From: Carnegiea gigantea
Taxonomy: Eukaryota; Streptophyta; Magnoliopsida; Caryophyllales; Cactaceae
DNA length: 64,000 nucleotides
Assembly: GCA_029747015.1 (NCBI GenBank)
Contig: JAKOGI010002429.1
Span: 37,501-101,500 of the forward strand
Direction of reading: 5' to 3'
In this document: piece by piece, positions 35,838-46,191 of the stretch
Layout of the letters: each line of letters begins with the position of its first letter
How positions within the stretch are numbered: the stretch's first letter is position 1
Notes under the pieces: generated by a model
What the model was told of the DNA's origin: nothing
Seen by the model: the letters and a program-made list of their open reading frames with translations, nothing else
Database searches by the model: none
Translations under genes and position numbers: made by a program

Positions 35838-36370
35838 TTAGATTTTTTTGCCTCCGGTGTCAATGTCTTTGGTGGCAGTGACGCTAAAAGAACCTCCACT
35901 TTTAGCTTGATTGCCAGCCCTCACGTTCCCTACGGATTCATTACCAATCTCAATATTGACGTCGCTAGCAGCTCCAGATTCTTTAACTCGATTGCCAATC
36001 CTCACGTTCCCTGCTTTTTGGTACCCCGCCCAGTTGTCGTGAACGTTGTCCCCGGTGTTGTATTCCCCCGGTTGACCTATATCTGCACTTAACAAGTAGA
36101 TGTGATACATCCTTATACTTGTCGGTGTAAGCTGTTACGTATTCAAGATATGAATCTTTTGTGTAAATTTCATGTGAACAAATCATGGATCGTAACAGTA
36201 ACATGTTTGACAATTAATTGAGCCTTGAACTAAGAGTTTGATTAACAGGGTTCTTCACTTAATTAAACCCAAACCACTTGGACTCCCACATTAGACAATA
36301 CTTTCTCAGAAGAATATTTTAGATTCACAAAATTACCTACTGCATTCTTACTCCCTTTTGCATCCGCCAT
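35838..36370 (-). CDS. Small two-exon gene, Gly/Asn motif family (92 aa), altered end
   Basis: Paralogue of the 22702 gene; function unknown. Exon 1 is 36337-36370 (M-A-D-A-K-G-S-K-N-A-V plus one base), donor GTAATT. The intron is 36083-36336 and ends GTTAAGTGCAG. Exon 2 is 35838-36082; the joint is phase 1, total 92 residues. The motif occurs three times close together: G-N-V-R-I-G-N (36-42), V-N-I-E-I-G-N (53-59) and G-N-V-R-A-G-N (63-69). The usual end (Q-E-T-G-D-I-x-V-G-N) is lost to a frame change, and the protein stops after T-G-G-K-K-I. The old end is still readable downstream near 35790-35830. It may be drifting or may have gained a third motif. Confidence 0.6.
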
Positions 36371-36480
36371 ATTCGACAATTAAGGCTTGAAATCCCCTAA
36401 CAAGTCTGAGAGAGGAAATTTGGATTATGCGCAAGGGATGTTGCATGGTGGGGTAGTATATATAGAACCTATCAGTTTGC
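36371..36480 (-). promoter_or_regulatory. TATA box and 5' UTR of the 35838 gene
   Basis: Minus-strand CTATATATACTACCC near 36454-36466 is followed by the shared UTR phrase and AATTGTCGAAT before the ATG. Spacing is as in the 22702 gene. Confidence 0.6.
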
Positions 36481-39400
36481 TTAGTCGTCAGACGTATGCA
36501 TTGAACCAGTAGACTTGATTAATGGGCTGGGGCCCTATTCGTCCCTATCTGCCACAAAAGGTCCCCAAAAAACGATATTGAAAATGGAACAAAAGAAAAC
36601 ACGTTTTGCTCAATAGCAGTAGACTTGGTCAAAGCGTTGGCGCCCATTCGACTTTACCTACCCCAATCTGCAAAGATGAGGGTTAGAGTAGGCTTTATTT
36701 TTTGCCTCAGACCCACTGCTACCCTCAAATTGAGGGTAACTAACTATAATTAGGGTCGAGATTTGTAACATTGTTAGTTTTTATATGCTAACTTTTAACC
36801 CGTTACTGAATATCTGATTCATGCGCATGTTTTGATGTATTCATTTATTGTTTAAAATGTTTAGTTGGCTTAATAAAATTTGAAATAATTAGAACTAGTG
36901 TTACTTAGGGTTTTACTTAGGGTTATGAGAAGTTTATAGATATGTGCATTGTACCGAAACTACTGATCCTATGCCTAATCAGTTTGCTTAGCGATTATGC
37001 ATGCCCCCTTCCCAAAAAACAAAAGAGAGAGAGAAAAATAATCGGAGATTTGTTTGGAATCATCTGCCACACATACTTATAATTTGTAATTTGTTTGACT
37101 AAGTCATCTACTTGGCGAACATTAATTAGTATTTAGTAGTATGCAAGGGCCCTTTATCGATTAGTCTGTCAATTTATAATTTGTTCACATTAATAAAAAA
37201 TTGTTGGGGTTTGAAGGTACAGTGAGAATGGGCCTGTAGTGGCACTGACGTTGACTCATACCAGTCTTCGTTGGGGTTAGGGGATGTTCGCTCCCATGCA
37301 GAGCTGGATAATAGGTCAGATTGGGCCAGGTGCGTATTTGTATCTAACCCTTTTATTAATTAGGTTGAAAATCTTTAATCCGTACCCATTTAGTTTTTAA
37401 ACAGGTTTATCCATTTAATTCGTTTAAGATAAACAAGTCGAGTTCTGTCATCCAATTACCCATTTGCGCATTTGGCATTTTCAACTAATACATTACATAA
37501 CGTTAAAAATTAAGTTTATATATCACATTAAACAATCATTTTCTAAAACTCACTGATTTATCGTAATTCACATTTTTAAAAATTTTTTGTAACCTTAATT
37601 ATCTAATAAAAAGGTAAACAGATAAATAACAAATGAAAAAATGTGTTGACTTGTTTAAACCATTTAAGTAAATAAGTTAAATAGGTACCTTTTCTTGTCG
37701 ACAATCCTGACCTAAACCTAACGAATTTAATTAAACAGGTCGAACGTGCCAACCCATTTAATTAAATATGATAAAAATTTATATTTGAACCCACTAAACT
37801 TTATGTCGATTTCTTATCAATAATTGTGCCGGATCTACTTTGCCAAGTCTACTCCCATGATGAGGGGTCAATTGAACCTCACACATGTATATTTGTGATT
37901 AAACATGAAATGCAAGAGGCCAGTTTGTCTTCTCCAGCTGCATTTCTAGCCTTTTTTGCTTTTCTATTCATGCGCTGTCCTTTTTAATTTATTTTTCTAT
38001 ACAACAAATTTAGATAATTTCAGCTCAAAATAAACTCGCAATAAGTTTAACAATTAAAATTAAAATGAATACATAGTAAATTTAATAAATAAGTTTTAAA
38101 TATGCTTAGTGAATAAGTTTAATTTAGATAATTTCAGCCATCAACTGCCTTAAATAAGGAGACGATGATTAATGCTCCCTTTTCTTTTGAATTGCTCTGC
38201 ATGCCTGTATTTTTCTTTTCCTTTTGAATGATTGTATAATTGTAAATTATGTTAGAATTTTTTTGTCTTGGAAATAGTTTTGAAAATATGTTAAATATCG
38301 CTTTTTTAAAGGCTCAATTTGTCTCTACTATTGCACAATTAGAGAATATGTGAATTAACGTATCCATGGAGAATTGGAGTTGAAGAAGGTGAGGAAAGGG
38401 TTTAGTTTCTCACACTAGCTACCTTAATGTCTCTCTGTCTTATCCAAGTGGTATATTGAAGGCCTTCTTTTCCTTCCAGAAAAAGACAAAAGAAAAAAGA
38501 TGATAGTAACACATGACTAATATGAGAGGTTATAGGAACATTAAGGCTATCTAAAGTATGCATGATAATCAGGTCCGATCCGTTTAGTTCAACAAATTAG
38601 AATAATGAAATATATACAAAATTAGAAATGATGTCAATACAAAAAATAGGCAATACATTCTAAATATCACTTATTTTGCATAACCCATAAACGAGAAAAT
38701 ACACGTACACAAATACAAACACAAACACATACATTCTGTTTAGATCGTAGAAAATTTGAACACAATAGTGGATAACCTTAAACTAAATCCACTTTGTTGC
38801 AAGCAGACACACACATTAGTTACGAACTAGGCGGTAAAAATAAAGGACTAATAAGACCTCCCCTTTCTTTGGGGTTGCATAAGTTCCCCTTATTTTTCTT
38901 AGCATATATCATAAATATTACATCATATATCATATTAAATCACTTAATTCATTCCTTGCCAAATCATGGAAACGGTCTATTTACAATTTGAGAGGTTATC
39001 TTAAGTCTGCCAAAGCTAATTTCATGTGCAAAGTGTGACTATGTGATGGTAGTCTAGTTGCTACTAAATCTAAACGCATATTTCTTGAAACGAATACAAC
39101 AAAAGTATGAACCTAAGTTATGCTAAGACGAAAAGAGAAGCACATACTTTGTTTTTGACTATTTGTTTATGCGTTATGTTCTAGAGTGATGGTCATAGAA
39201 AGTAGTTCTCGTCGTGTTTAGAGTTGTGTGGATCGTTTGCTAGTAGCCTAGTACCATGAATGAGCTCAGCCCTATCCACCAATTGACTCCTCAATTTTTG
39301 TTATTTGGGAACTCGATAGGTTCATGGTTGGTACCTTAAGTAGGCTATGTTCGATCCATCAGAATGTGAATGTGATTCCACATTTTGTAATTTAGAGGCA

Positions 39401-40505
39401 TCTACGTTCTCGATTGTGATAGGTTCCTAGTTGGCAAGTTGAATGGGCTCTGCCCGGTCCATGAGGATGTGTTTTTGAATCTTATGTTTATGATGGTTCT
39501 TTGCATAGGCCATGATTTCCCCAAAGTTAAATAACTTTATTAATATAGGATTATATAATAGTTGCAAATTTGAATTTGGTATAGCTTAATGATATTATCA
39601 AAATTCAAATTAATTCTATGTACATGTGCAGTGGATGTAAGTAAGTCTAAAGAAATACATTATGTGACTATAATGAGGATGTGAAATTTTATAAGGTACA
39701 AGCTTTTATGAATGTGTGAATTGAACCGTCAGGCTAACTTGAAAGAGTTTGCTTTGTTTCGGACTCTAATGAAGAATAGGAGCCCAAAAGATATAATTGG
39801 CATGAGGCAACGGTGTTTAGTTTAGTGAATAAGCTAACAGTAAGATCTATTTGATGACTTAAATGGGACTCTAAATCGTATCTGATATGGGATAGATATA
39901 GCTAAGTGAGTCTAGTTGTCCATCTTATGTCGGTTATGTATTTGACCTGTTTTTGCTTATGAATGCTTGAGTACGCATATGATATGACTCGGAATTTTAT
40001 GAACTAATTTGTAAGAAATGTTTGCATTCGTATATTTCATACCATGTATTCAGGTAAATTTGTTTATTTGTTTTATAAGCATATACGTTGACCTAATAAA
40101 TGCACAAAGTATAACGATGGGAAAGGTAAGGATTTTTCACGGGATTCGAAGAGCTCATGACTTCACCAATTTTCATAGGCATAAGAAAAGGAAAGCAATT
40201 GGAAGACACCAGGAATATAGGACGATTACTAAAGTGTAGCTTGGCTGTTTTGGACTTTGATCTCGTATGTTTTATTTAATGGAGATATGAAATTAAATAC
40301 TCGATGTATATGTTGAGCAAGATTGATCAGGAGAGTATTTAAGCACAAATAAAGGTGCATGATCAAGATTTACGTACATGGATCAGCAAGGTTTGCCTAA
40401 ATGCTTCTGCTGCAATTTTATATGCCGGTAAGAGATTAATTAAGGTTAAGAATTTAAGATAGCCTTAAAAGTCCTCCAAGTTAGGCATGCATAGTAGTGA
40501 CATGC
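36481..40505. repeat. Intergenic duplicated blocks
   Basis: 36510-36990 is the promoter-upstream block. 36995-37200 matches 25950 onward. 37200-37870 is a further copy of the 21900/34970 'ggataataggtcagg' segment. 38455-38970 repeats the gene 3' flank (22180-22700) and stops at the stop-codon end without an exon. 38975-40505 matches 19310-21400. No gene. Confidence 0.55.
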
Positions 40506-41841
40506 TATTAGGCGATAATTTGTTGCATTTTACATGCCCCTTTCACCTAATCTTAGCTCGTATAATAATGTAATCTTTATAGTTTTTCTTGTTTTATTAA
40601 GTATTCTTTGAGATTTTTACTTGTTTTGTTTATTCTTGTAGGTAATAAGTTGAACCAAGCAAATGTCGCGAAAAAGGACGGAAAAGGATCGAAATAGGCG
40701 AAAAGGCGGAAAAACGGGAGCCAGCCGGCCAGCAAGGTGGCACGATCGTGCCCCCTTGTTTTCTTCGGTTCTTCGCGGCCCGCCTTGTCTTCTATTTAAT
40801 CCTCTTTTCTCAACCTTGTTCGGGGGCTTCTTCTTCCACTTCCTGAGGGCAGTTTAGTTTAGGTTTTTAGTCAATAAAAACCCCATTGAGGGGATTAGAT
40901 TAGGATTGGTGGAGATTAATTTGTGGATTCAAGACTTGGATTGCGAATTTCTTCTTATCAAGCATAAGTTTTCTCCTCTCTTCTCTTTAATTTCATGTCT
41001 TGTTCTTATATTGGATTTCGTTAATTCAGTTTATGTGTTTGATTCTTGTTTGATTTAGATGCTTAGTTTTTATCATTATTTCTTATTAGATTGCTTGTTA
41101 GAGTAGATTCGTTTCATTCTCTTTTCTCTTTAATTCATGTTCGTTAGTTTAGGTTTAAGTTTGGGTTTTTACGATTTGTTGATGATTAGTTGATAGATTT
41201 TGTGGGCTTGGATTGTGATTAGCCTCTTGATGGCTAATTAATCTTGTTTTAGGCCTAACCATACCCGAATCTATACTTAGAACCTAGAGTTTTCTCTCAC
41301 GTCTGCCAAGTGTTTGACGAAATGCTTGAGAGAGTTTTCATCCATATTTTTGGGCGATTGACTTATGCTGAGAGGTGAGGTCAATTAGCTAGTGTGGGAG
41401 AGGGAATAGCCGAGTTTGGGATATGAAAATAGTACCCGAATTGAGATAGGTCCGGGATTGCTAGTTTTGTAGTCTAATTGGGCTAACCCCATAAAAATAG
41501 GTGGTTAGGCTAATTAGACTAGCTCATGACCCTTGAGAGAGGGCTTGGGTGGTCTTTGATGGTGCAACCGACCATTTCTTATTCGTAGTGTAGTTTGGGT
41601 AGGTTAGGACTTGTCTCGATTAGTTAATTCGTCCATTGGTCAAATCACAACTCCAAGTCGCCTTTTTTATGTTTGTTAGCATAGTTTAGTTTTCCCTCTT
41701 TCCCCTTCGATCTTACCTAACTCGAGATGCTTTAGCTAGCCCTGGTAGTTAGAAACACAATTCCCTGCGGACGACACCCTAAGTACTCAACGATACACCT
41801 TACACTTGGGGTTTATAAATATTAAAACTTTTTCTGCAACA
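40506..41841 (+). repeat. 5' LTR of the Athila/Tat-type element
   Basis: 1336 bp. Contains an intron-acceptor-like TTATTCTTGTAG near 40641, then an Arg/Lys-rich frame opening M-S-R-K-R-T-E-K-D at 40663, and a single GGCACGATCGTGCC palindrome (40739-40752). It differs from the 3' LTR by scattered substitutions and by about 55 bp missing at the palindrome. Confidence 0.9.
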
Positions 41842-41847
41842 AGTTTT

Positions 41848-41865
41848 TGGCGCCGTTGTCGGGGA
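41848..41865 (+). other. Primer-binding site, Asp tRNA
   Basis: TGGCGCCGTTGTCGGGGA, six bases after the LTR. It is complementary to the plant Asp tRNA 3' end except for one T where C is expected. Confidence 0.85.
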
Positions 41866-41936
41866 ATTGACATTTTCAATGTCGAAGCCCACTTGAGTAT
41901 TCGAGACTAGGCTTTTATTTCACCCAAAAAAAAAAA

Positions 41937-43234
41937 ATGACAATTTTCCACTTCCCTCAGTACGAGCATGAATTATTTTGAAAATATTATGATAGATTAC
42001 ATGATTGTCTTGCTCATTGTGGTTATTGCTTAGAGAAGTGGGAAATTTTGAACATGGTCTATGAGGGTGTGACTTGTGAGACCCGTGCTCTTTTGGAGCA
42101 TTGAGATTTCTGTGCTCGAAATGTTGATGAAGTTTAGGAATTACTTGAGTGGTTGACTAGGGATACTTATGAATTTGAGACTAGTCAATTTACTTCCTCC
42201 GCCCCATCCCCCTGCGTTCCTAATTATACACCTCTTGCGTGTGCGATCTGCCATTGTTCTGACCATGACAGTATTTCTTGTCCCTATCATGTTTCTGCTT
42301 ATGGTTTTACTAGAATTTCTAGTGTGATAGAGGCAATGAATGAGCAACAAGTTAAGCCTGCTAATGGTATGCGGGAGTATGACCTATCACATAAGACTAA
42401 CCTTAGAGTTAATTTTTCTGAACTTGATGTTATATTATGTGATGATGGTGCGTATTTTCTTGCTCTAAAGTCCGGACTAGAGAAAGTATCTGACCCTCCC
42501 TTGCCTATTTTACCTCTTGTTGCTCTATTCCTATCTAGCACCCTTGAGGACAACACTATGACCTATCCTGATCGACCTTTTCCTTTAGCTCAGTTGACAG
42601 AGTTCGAGGTAGGTGAGATATTTTGTGTTGATGCTAGTATTGATGGGGATGATTTATGTCTTGAGTCAGACGATACTTTTAGTGAGGTGCATGATCTCGA
42701 CGAGATTCTCGAGGGGGAGTCCTGTGTGGATGCTGTGGCTGTAGTTTCATCTAGTCCTAATCTTACTGACCATGTATCCCTCAACTCCCTTATATTTCTC
42801 GTGCTTCTTCATGTTCACTACCCTCCTGTTCCCCTCAGTACTGTGATCTCTCCCCGATTGATTCTCTTACGGTGCTCAAGGGGAATGTGGTTGACTGTTC
42901 TGAATCCCTAGGTGCTTTTAGAGGGTATGACCCCTCTCTTGATCCTTATAATCTATACCTAGAGGACATGCCTAGAAAAATCATCTTCCCTATTGTAGTC
43001 AATCATTCTACTGATTTTTCTAAGGCATCTGATAAATTTAGAAGAGCACTTACTATCACTCCTATATTCATGCTTGGGTGCTCCTACTTACACTCATCTG
43101 AGTTGCAGACTCAGGTGTTTGATAAACTTCTACGAGAGTTGACGGCATCTGAGTTGGCGATGCACATCCTGAACGCCACCGAGGGGTGGCTGATGCTCCT
43201 CGCGCTTCCCCAACCTCGTCCTAGCGAGGTGTAG
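41937..43234 (+). pseudogene. Gag-like region with CCHC knuckle, several stops and a frameshift
   Basis: From 41937 the frame reads as a plant Athila/Tat-like gag piece (Y-D-R-L-H-D-C-L, E-K-W-E-I-L, V-Y-E-G-V). It has three stops before 42153. From 42153 it is open for 252 codons, with a zinc knuckle of form C-x2-C-x4-H-x4-C (starting C-A-I-C) at residues 30-43, then an acidic region. Near 42780 the sense shifts to another frame, which stays open to 43232 and ends in a Pro-rich tail. The knuckle would bind element RNA. No pol follows. It is not translatable as a whole. Confidence 0.65.
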
Positions 43235-44795
43235 TTCGGGTACATTCAGTACCCGACCTGGTATAATCGTTCTCACTCTTCACCCCTTCTTTTTATTTTT
43301 CTTCTCTCTCTTTTTGTTTTTGTTTAGTTGTGCATATTAGGATTGTGTTTTTATTGGTGATCATCTTGCGGTGAAATTTGGATGCTGTTGAGCCAATGAT
43401 GGCTATGATCACCGTTTTTGTGTTTTTGTGGATATTTGTGTGTTGTGATTGGCGGTGTTGATGGTTTGGTATGTCCTTGTTTTTGGTAGTTGGTTTTGTA
43501 TATATGTGTAGTCTTGTTTTTGATTTTAGTGAGTGTTTTTGGGAGAGTGTACTAGCCTGTGTATATTTTGTGCAGGTTTCATGTTGTTTATTGTGTTTTA
43601 TGTGCTTTGTGTTTGATTTTGTTTTCTTTATTTTTGTGTGTTTTTGTGGTTGCTGATGACTCTCAACTCCCAATGAGGACATTGTGAGATTTAGGTGTAG
43701 GAGTGGGATCGTCATCTCCCCTTTTACTCTTATTTGTGAAAATTTTTCATTTTTATGTAGATTTTTCACCTTTTTCTCTTTTTTGTATAATTTTTCTTTT
43801 CTTTTGGGGTTTAGGAGAGTTTTGTACTATTTTGATCAGTCTTGATATCCGGTACCTTGACTATTAGCTCGTATATAAGTATAATATGTATGATAGATAT
43901 TCATCTCCAGTATGTCGTTTTAGACCTCAGTTCTAACCCCAACAGTCCATTATAATTTTGCAACCTAGTTCTGATTTATGTATTATCATCATCTTACATT
44001 CTTAGTCTTTCATAATCGGCTCTCCCACTTGTCTACTGCACAGTTCCCTTTGTATGTGCTTGCACCCCCTTTTCCAAAAAACAAACAAATTCAAGCGCTA
44101 CTGGGTTATCCCTTTGAGGCGTAACATGAGTTTGTATTGAAAAAATAATGGAAAGAGAAAAAAAAAGTGGGGAAGAAAAGAGCTGAAAATGAGAAGTACC
44201 CCTTTTAGGCATGCGCTACTGGGTGTTACCCTTTGAGGCAATACTGCTACTGGGGAAGCTTGCTTTCCATGCTAGCCATTCAAAAAGGTAGCTTGTGTTA
44301 GTTACTTAGGATTGAGTTTGATTTTGGTAGGCCAAGTTTTAGAGTGATGATACACTTGCACACCAGGCACCAAGATGGATTTAATGTTCTCATGCGTCAT
44401 GGGGTGAAAAGCTGATATCTGGATGCCATTCTTTGGGATGATGTATCCTGAAATGCATGTAATGCTTGTGTATAGACTGATACTTGAGTTACTAGGAGGT
44501 TTTGCTTGATCCGAATGTGTACAATTTAGCCCGATGTATGTATTGTGTTTTGTCTTTTTCCTTTTTTTGATTTTTGTTTCTCTTTTCTTTGTTTTTCCTT
44601 CTTGAAATTTTGTGGGTATATCTTCTACAAACCCTCACGAAACCTTACTCGTCTACTTGGAGTAACCAAGGGGTTTAAAAGGTTTGTTGCATACGCTAAA
44701 TGCAATCGCGATTCCTACGAAAGTGAGTTAGCTGTTCAGTTTATTTTTTCTTTTATTTTGCTCGAGGACGAGCAAAAGATTGGTGTGGGGGTATT
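43235..44795 (+). other. Untranslated tail of the Athila/Tat-type element
   Basis: Pyrimidine-rich DNA with two to three copies of 'gctactgggttatccctttgaggc' type (44096, 44214, 44250) and a long T-rich tract at 44540-44600. The last 50 bases hold CTCGAGGACGAGC and the polypurine tract. A 158-codon reverse frame (43293-43769) is Lys/Thr/His-rich low complexity and is not credible. Confidence 0.6.
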
Positions 44796-46186
44796 TGTTA
44801 GGCGATAATTTTTCGCATTTTACATGCCCTTTTCACCTAATCTTAGCTCGTATAATAATGTAATTTTTAGAATTTTTCTTGTTTTACTAAGTATTCTTTG
44901 AAATTTTTACTTGTTATGTTTATTCTTGCAGATAATAAGTTTTGAATCAAGCAAATGTCGCGAAAAAGGACGGAAAAGGATCAAAACAGGCAAAAAGGCG
45001 GAAAACCGGGAGCCAACCAGGGCAGCCGGCCAGCAAGGTGGCACGGCCACCCCGTGCCACGTAGCACGGTGCAGCCGTGCCACCTAGGCACGGTCGTGCC
45101 CCCTTGTTTTCTTCGGTTCTTCGCGGCCCGCCTTGTCTTCTATTTAATCCTCTTTTCTCGACCTTGTTCGAAGGCTTTTTCTTCCACTTCCTGAGGGCAG
45201 TTTAAGATTTTTAGCCAATAAAAACCCCATTAAGGGGATTAGATTAGGATTGGTGGAGATTAATTTGTGAATTCAAGACTTGGATTGCGAATTTCTTCCT
45301 ATCAAGCATAAGTTTTCTCCTCTCTTCTCTTTAATTTCATGTCTTGTTCTTATATTGGATTTCGTTAATTCAGTTTATGTGTTTGCTTCTTGTTTGATTT
45401 AGATGCTTAGTTTTTATCATTATTTCTTATTAGATTGCTTGTTAGAGTAGATTCGTTTCATTCTCTTTTCTCTTTAATTCATGTTCGTTAGTTTAGGTTT
45501 AAGTTTGGGTTTTTGTGATTTGTTGATGATTAGTTGATAGATTTTGTGGGCTTGGATTGTGATTAGCCTCTTGATGACTAATTAATCTTGTTTTAGGCCT
45601 AACCATACCCGAATCTATACTTAGAACCTACAGTTTTTCCTCACACCTGCCAAGTATTTGACGAAATACTTGAGAGAGCTTTCATCCATATTTTTGGACG
45701 ATTGACTTATACTGAGAGGTGAGGTCAATTAACTATTGTGGGAGAGGGAATAGCCGAGTTCGGGACATAAAAATAGTACCCGAATCGAGATAGGTCCGGG
45801 ATTGCTAGTTTTGTGGTCTAATTGGGCTAACCCCATGAAAATAGGTGGTTAGGCTAATTAGACTAGCTCATAACCCTTGAGAGAGGGCTTGGGTGGTCTT
45901 TGATGGTGCAACCGACCATCTCTTATTCGTAGTGTAGTTTGGGTATGTTAGGACTTGTCTCGATTAGTTAGTTCGTCCATTGGTCAAATCATAACTCCAA
46001 GTCGCTTTTTTTTATATTTGTTAGCATAGTTTAGTTTTCCCTCTTTCCCCTTCGATCTTGCCTAACTCGAGACGCTTTAGCTAGCTCTGATAGTTGGAAA
46101 CATAATTCCCTACAAACGACACCCCAAGTACTCAACGATACACCTTGCACTTGGGGTTTATAAATATTAAAATTTTTTCTGCAACA
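44796..46186 (+). repeat. 3' LTR of the Athila/Tat-type element
   Basis: 1391 bp. The palindromic tract (45040-45100) is expanded to several GGCACGG/CCGTGCC units compared with one in the 5' LTR. The M-S-R-K-R-T-E-K-D frame start is kept at 44955. Confidence 0.9.
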
Positions 46187-46191
46187 CATGC

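Larger units (their letters stand above)
40506..46186 (+). mobile_element. Athila/Tat-type non-autonomous LTR retrotransposon, complete
   Basis: 5' LTR 40506-41841 (1336 bp) and 3' LTR 44796-46186 (1391 bp) start TATTAGGCG/TGTTAGGCG and end CTGCAACA. The perfect target duplication CATGC lies at 40501-40505 and 46187-46191. The PBS at 41848-41865 matches Asp tRNA with one mismatch. The purine tract GGTGTGGGGG precedes the 3' LTR. The interior has only a broken gag-like region and a long untranslated tail. There is no protease, RT, RNase H or integrase. PBS choice and the 3' sequence (CTCGAGGACGAGCAAAAG) point to the Athila/Tat branch of Ty3 elements. Confidence 0.9.

Noticed and set aside
43293..43769. 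158-codon reverse frame
   Set aside because: Lys/Thr/His-rich low complexity, antisense to the untranslated tail of the Athila/Tat-type element.
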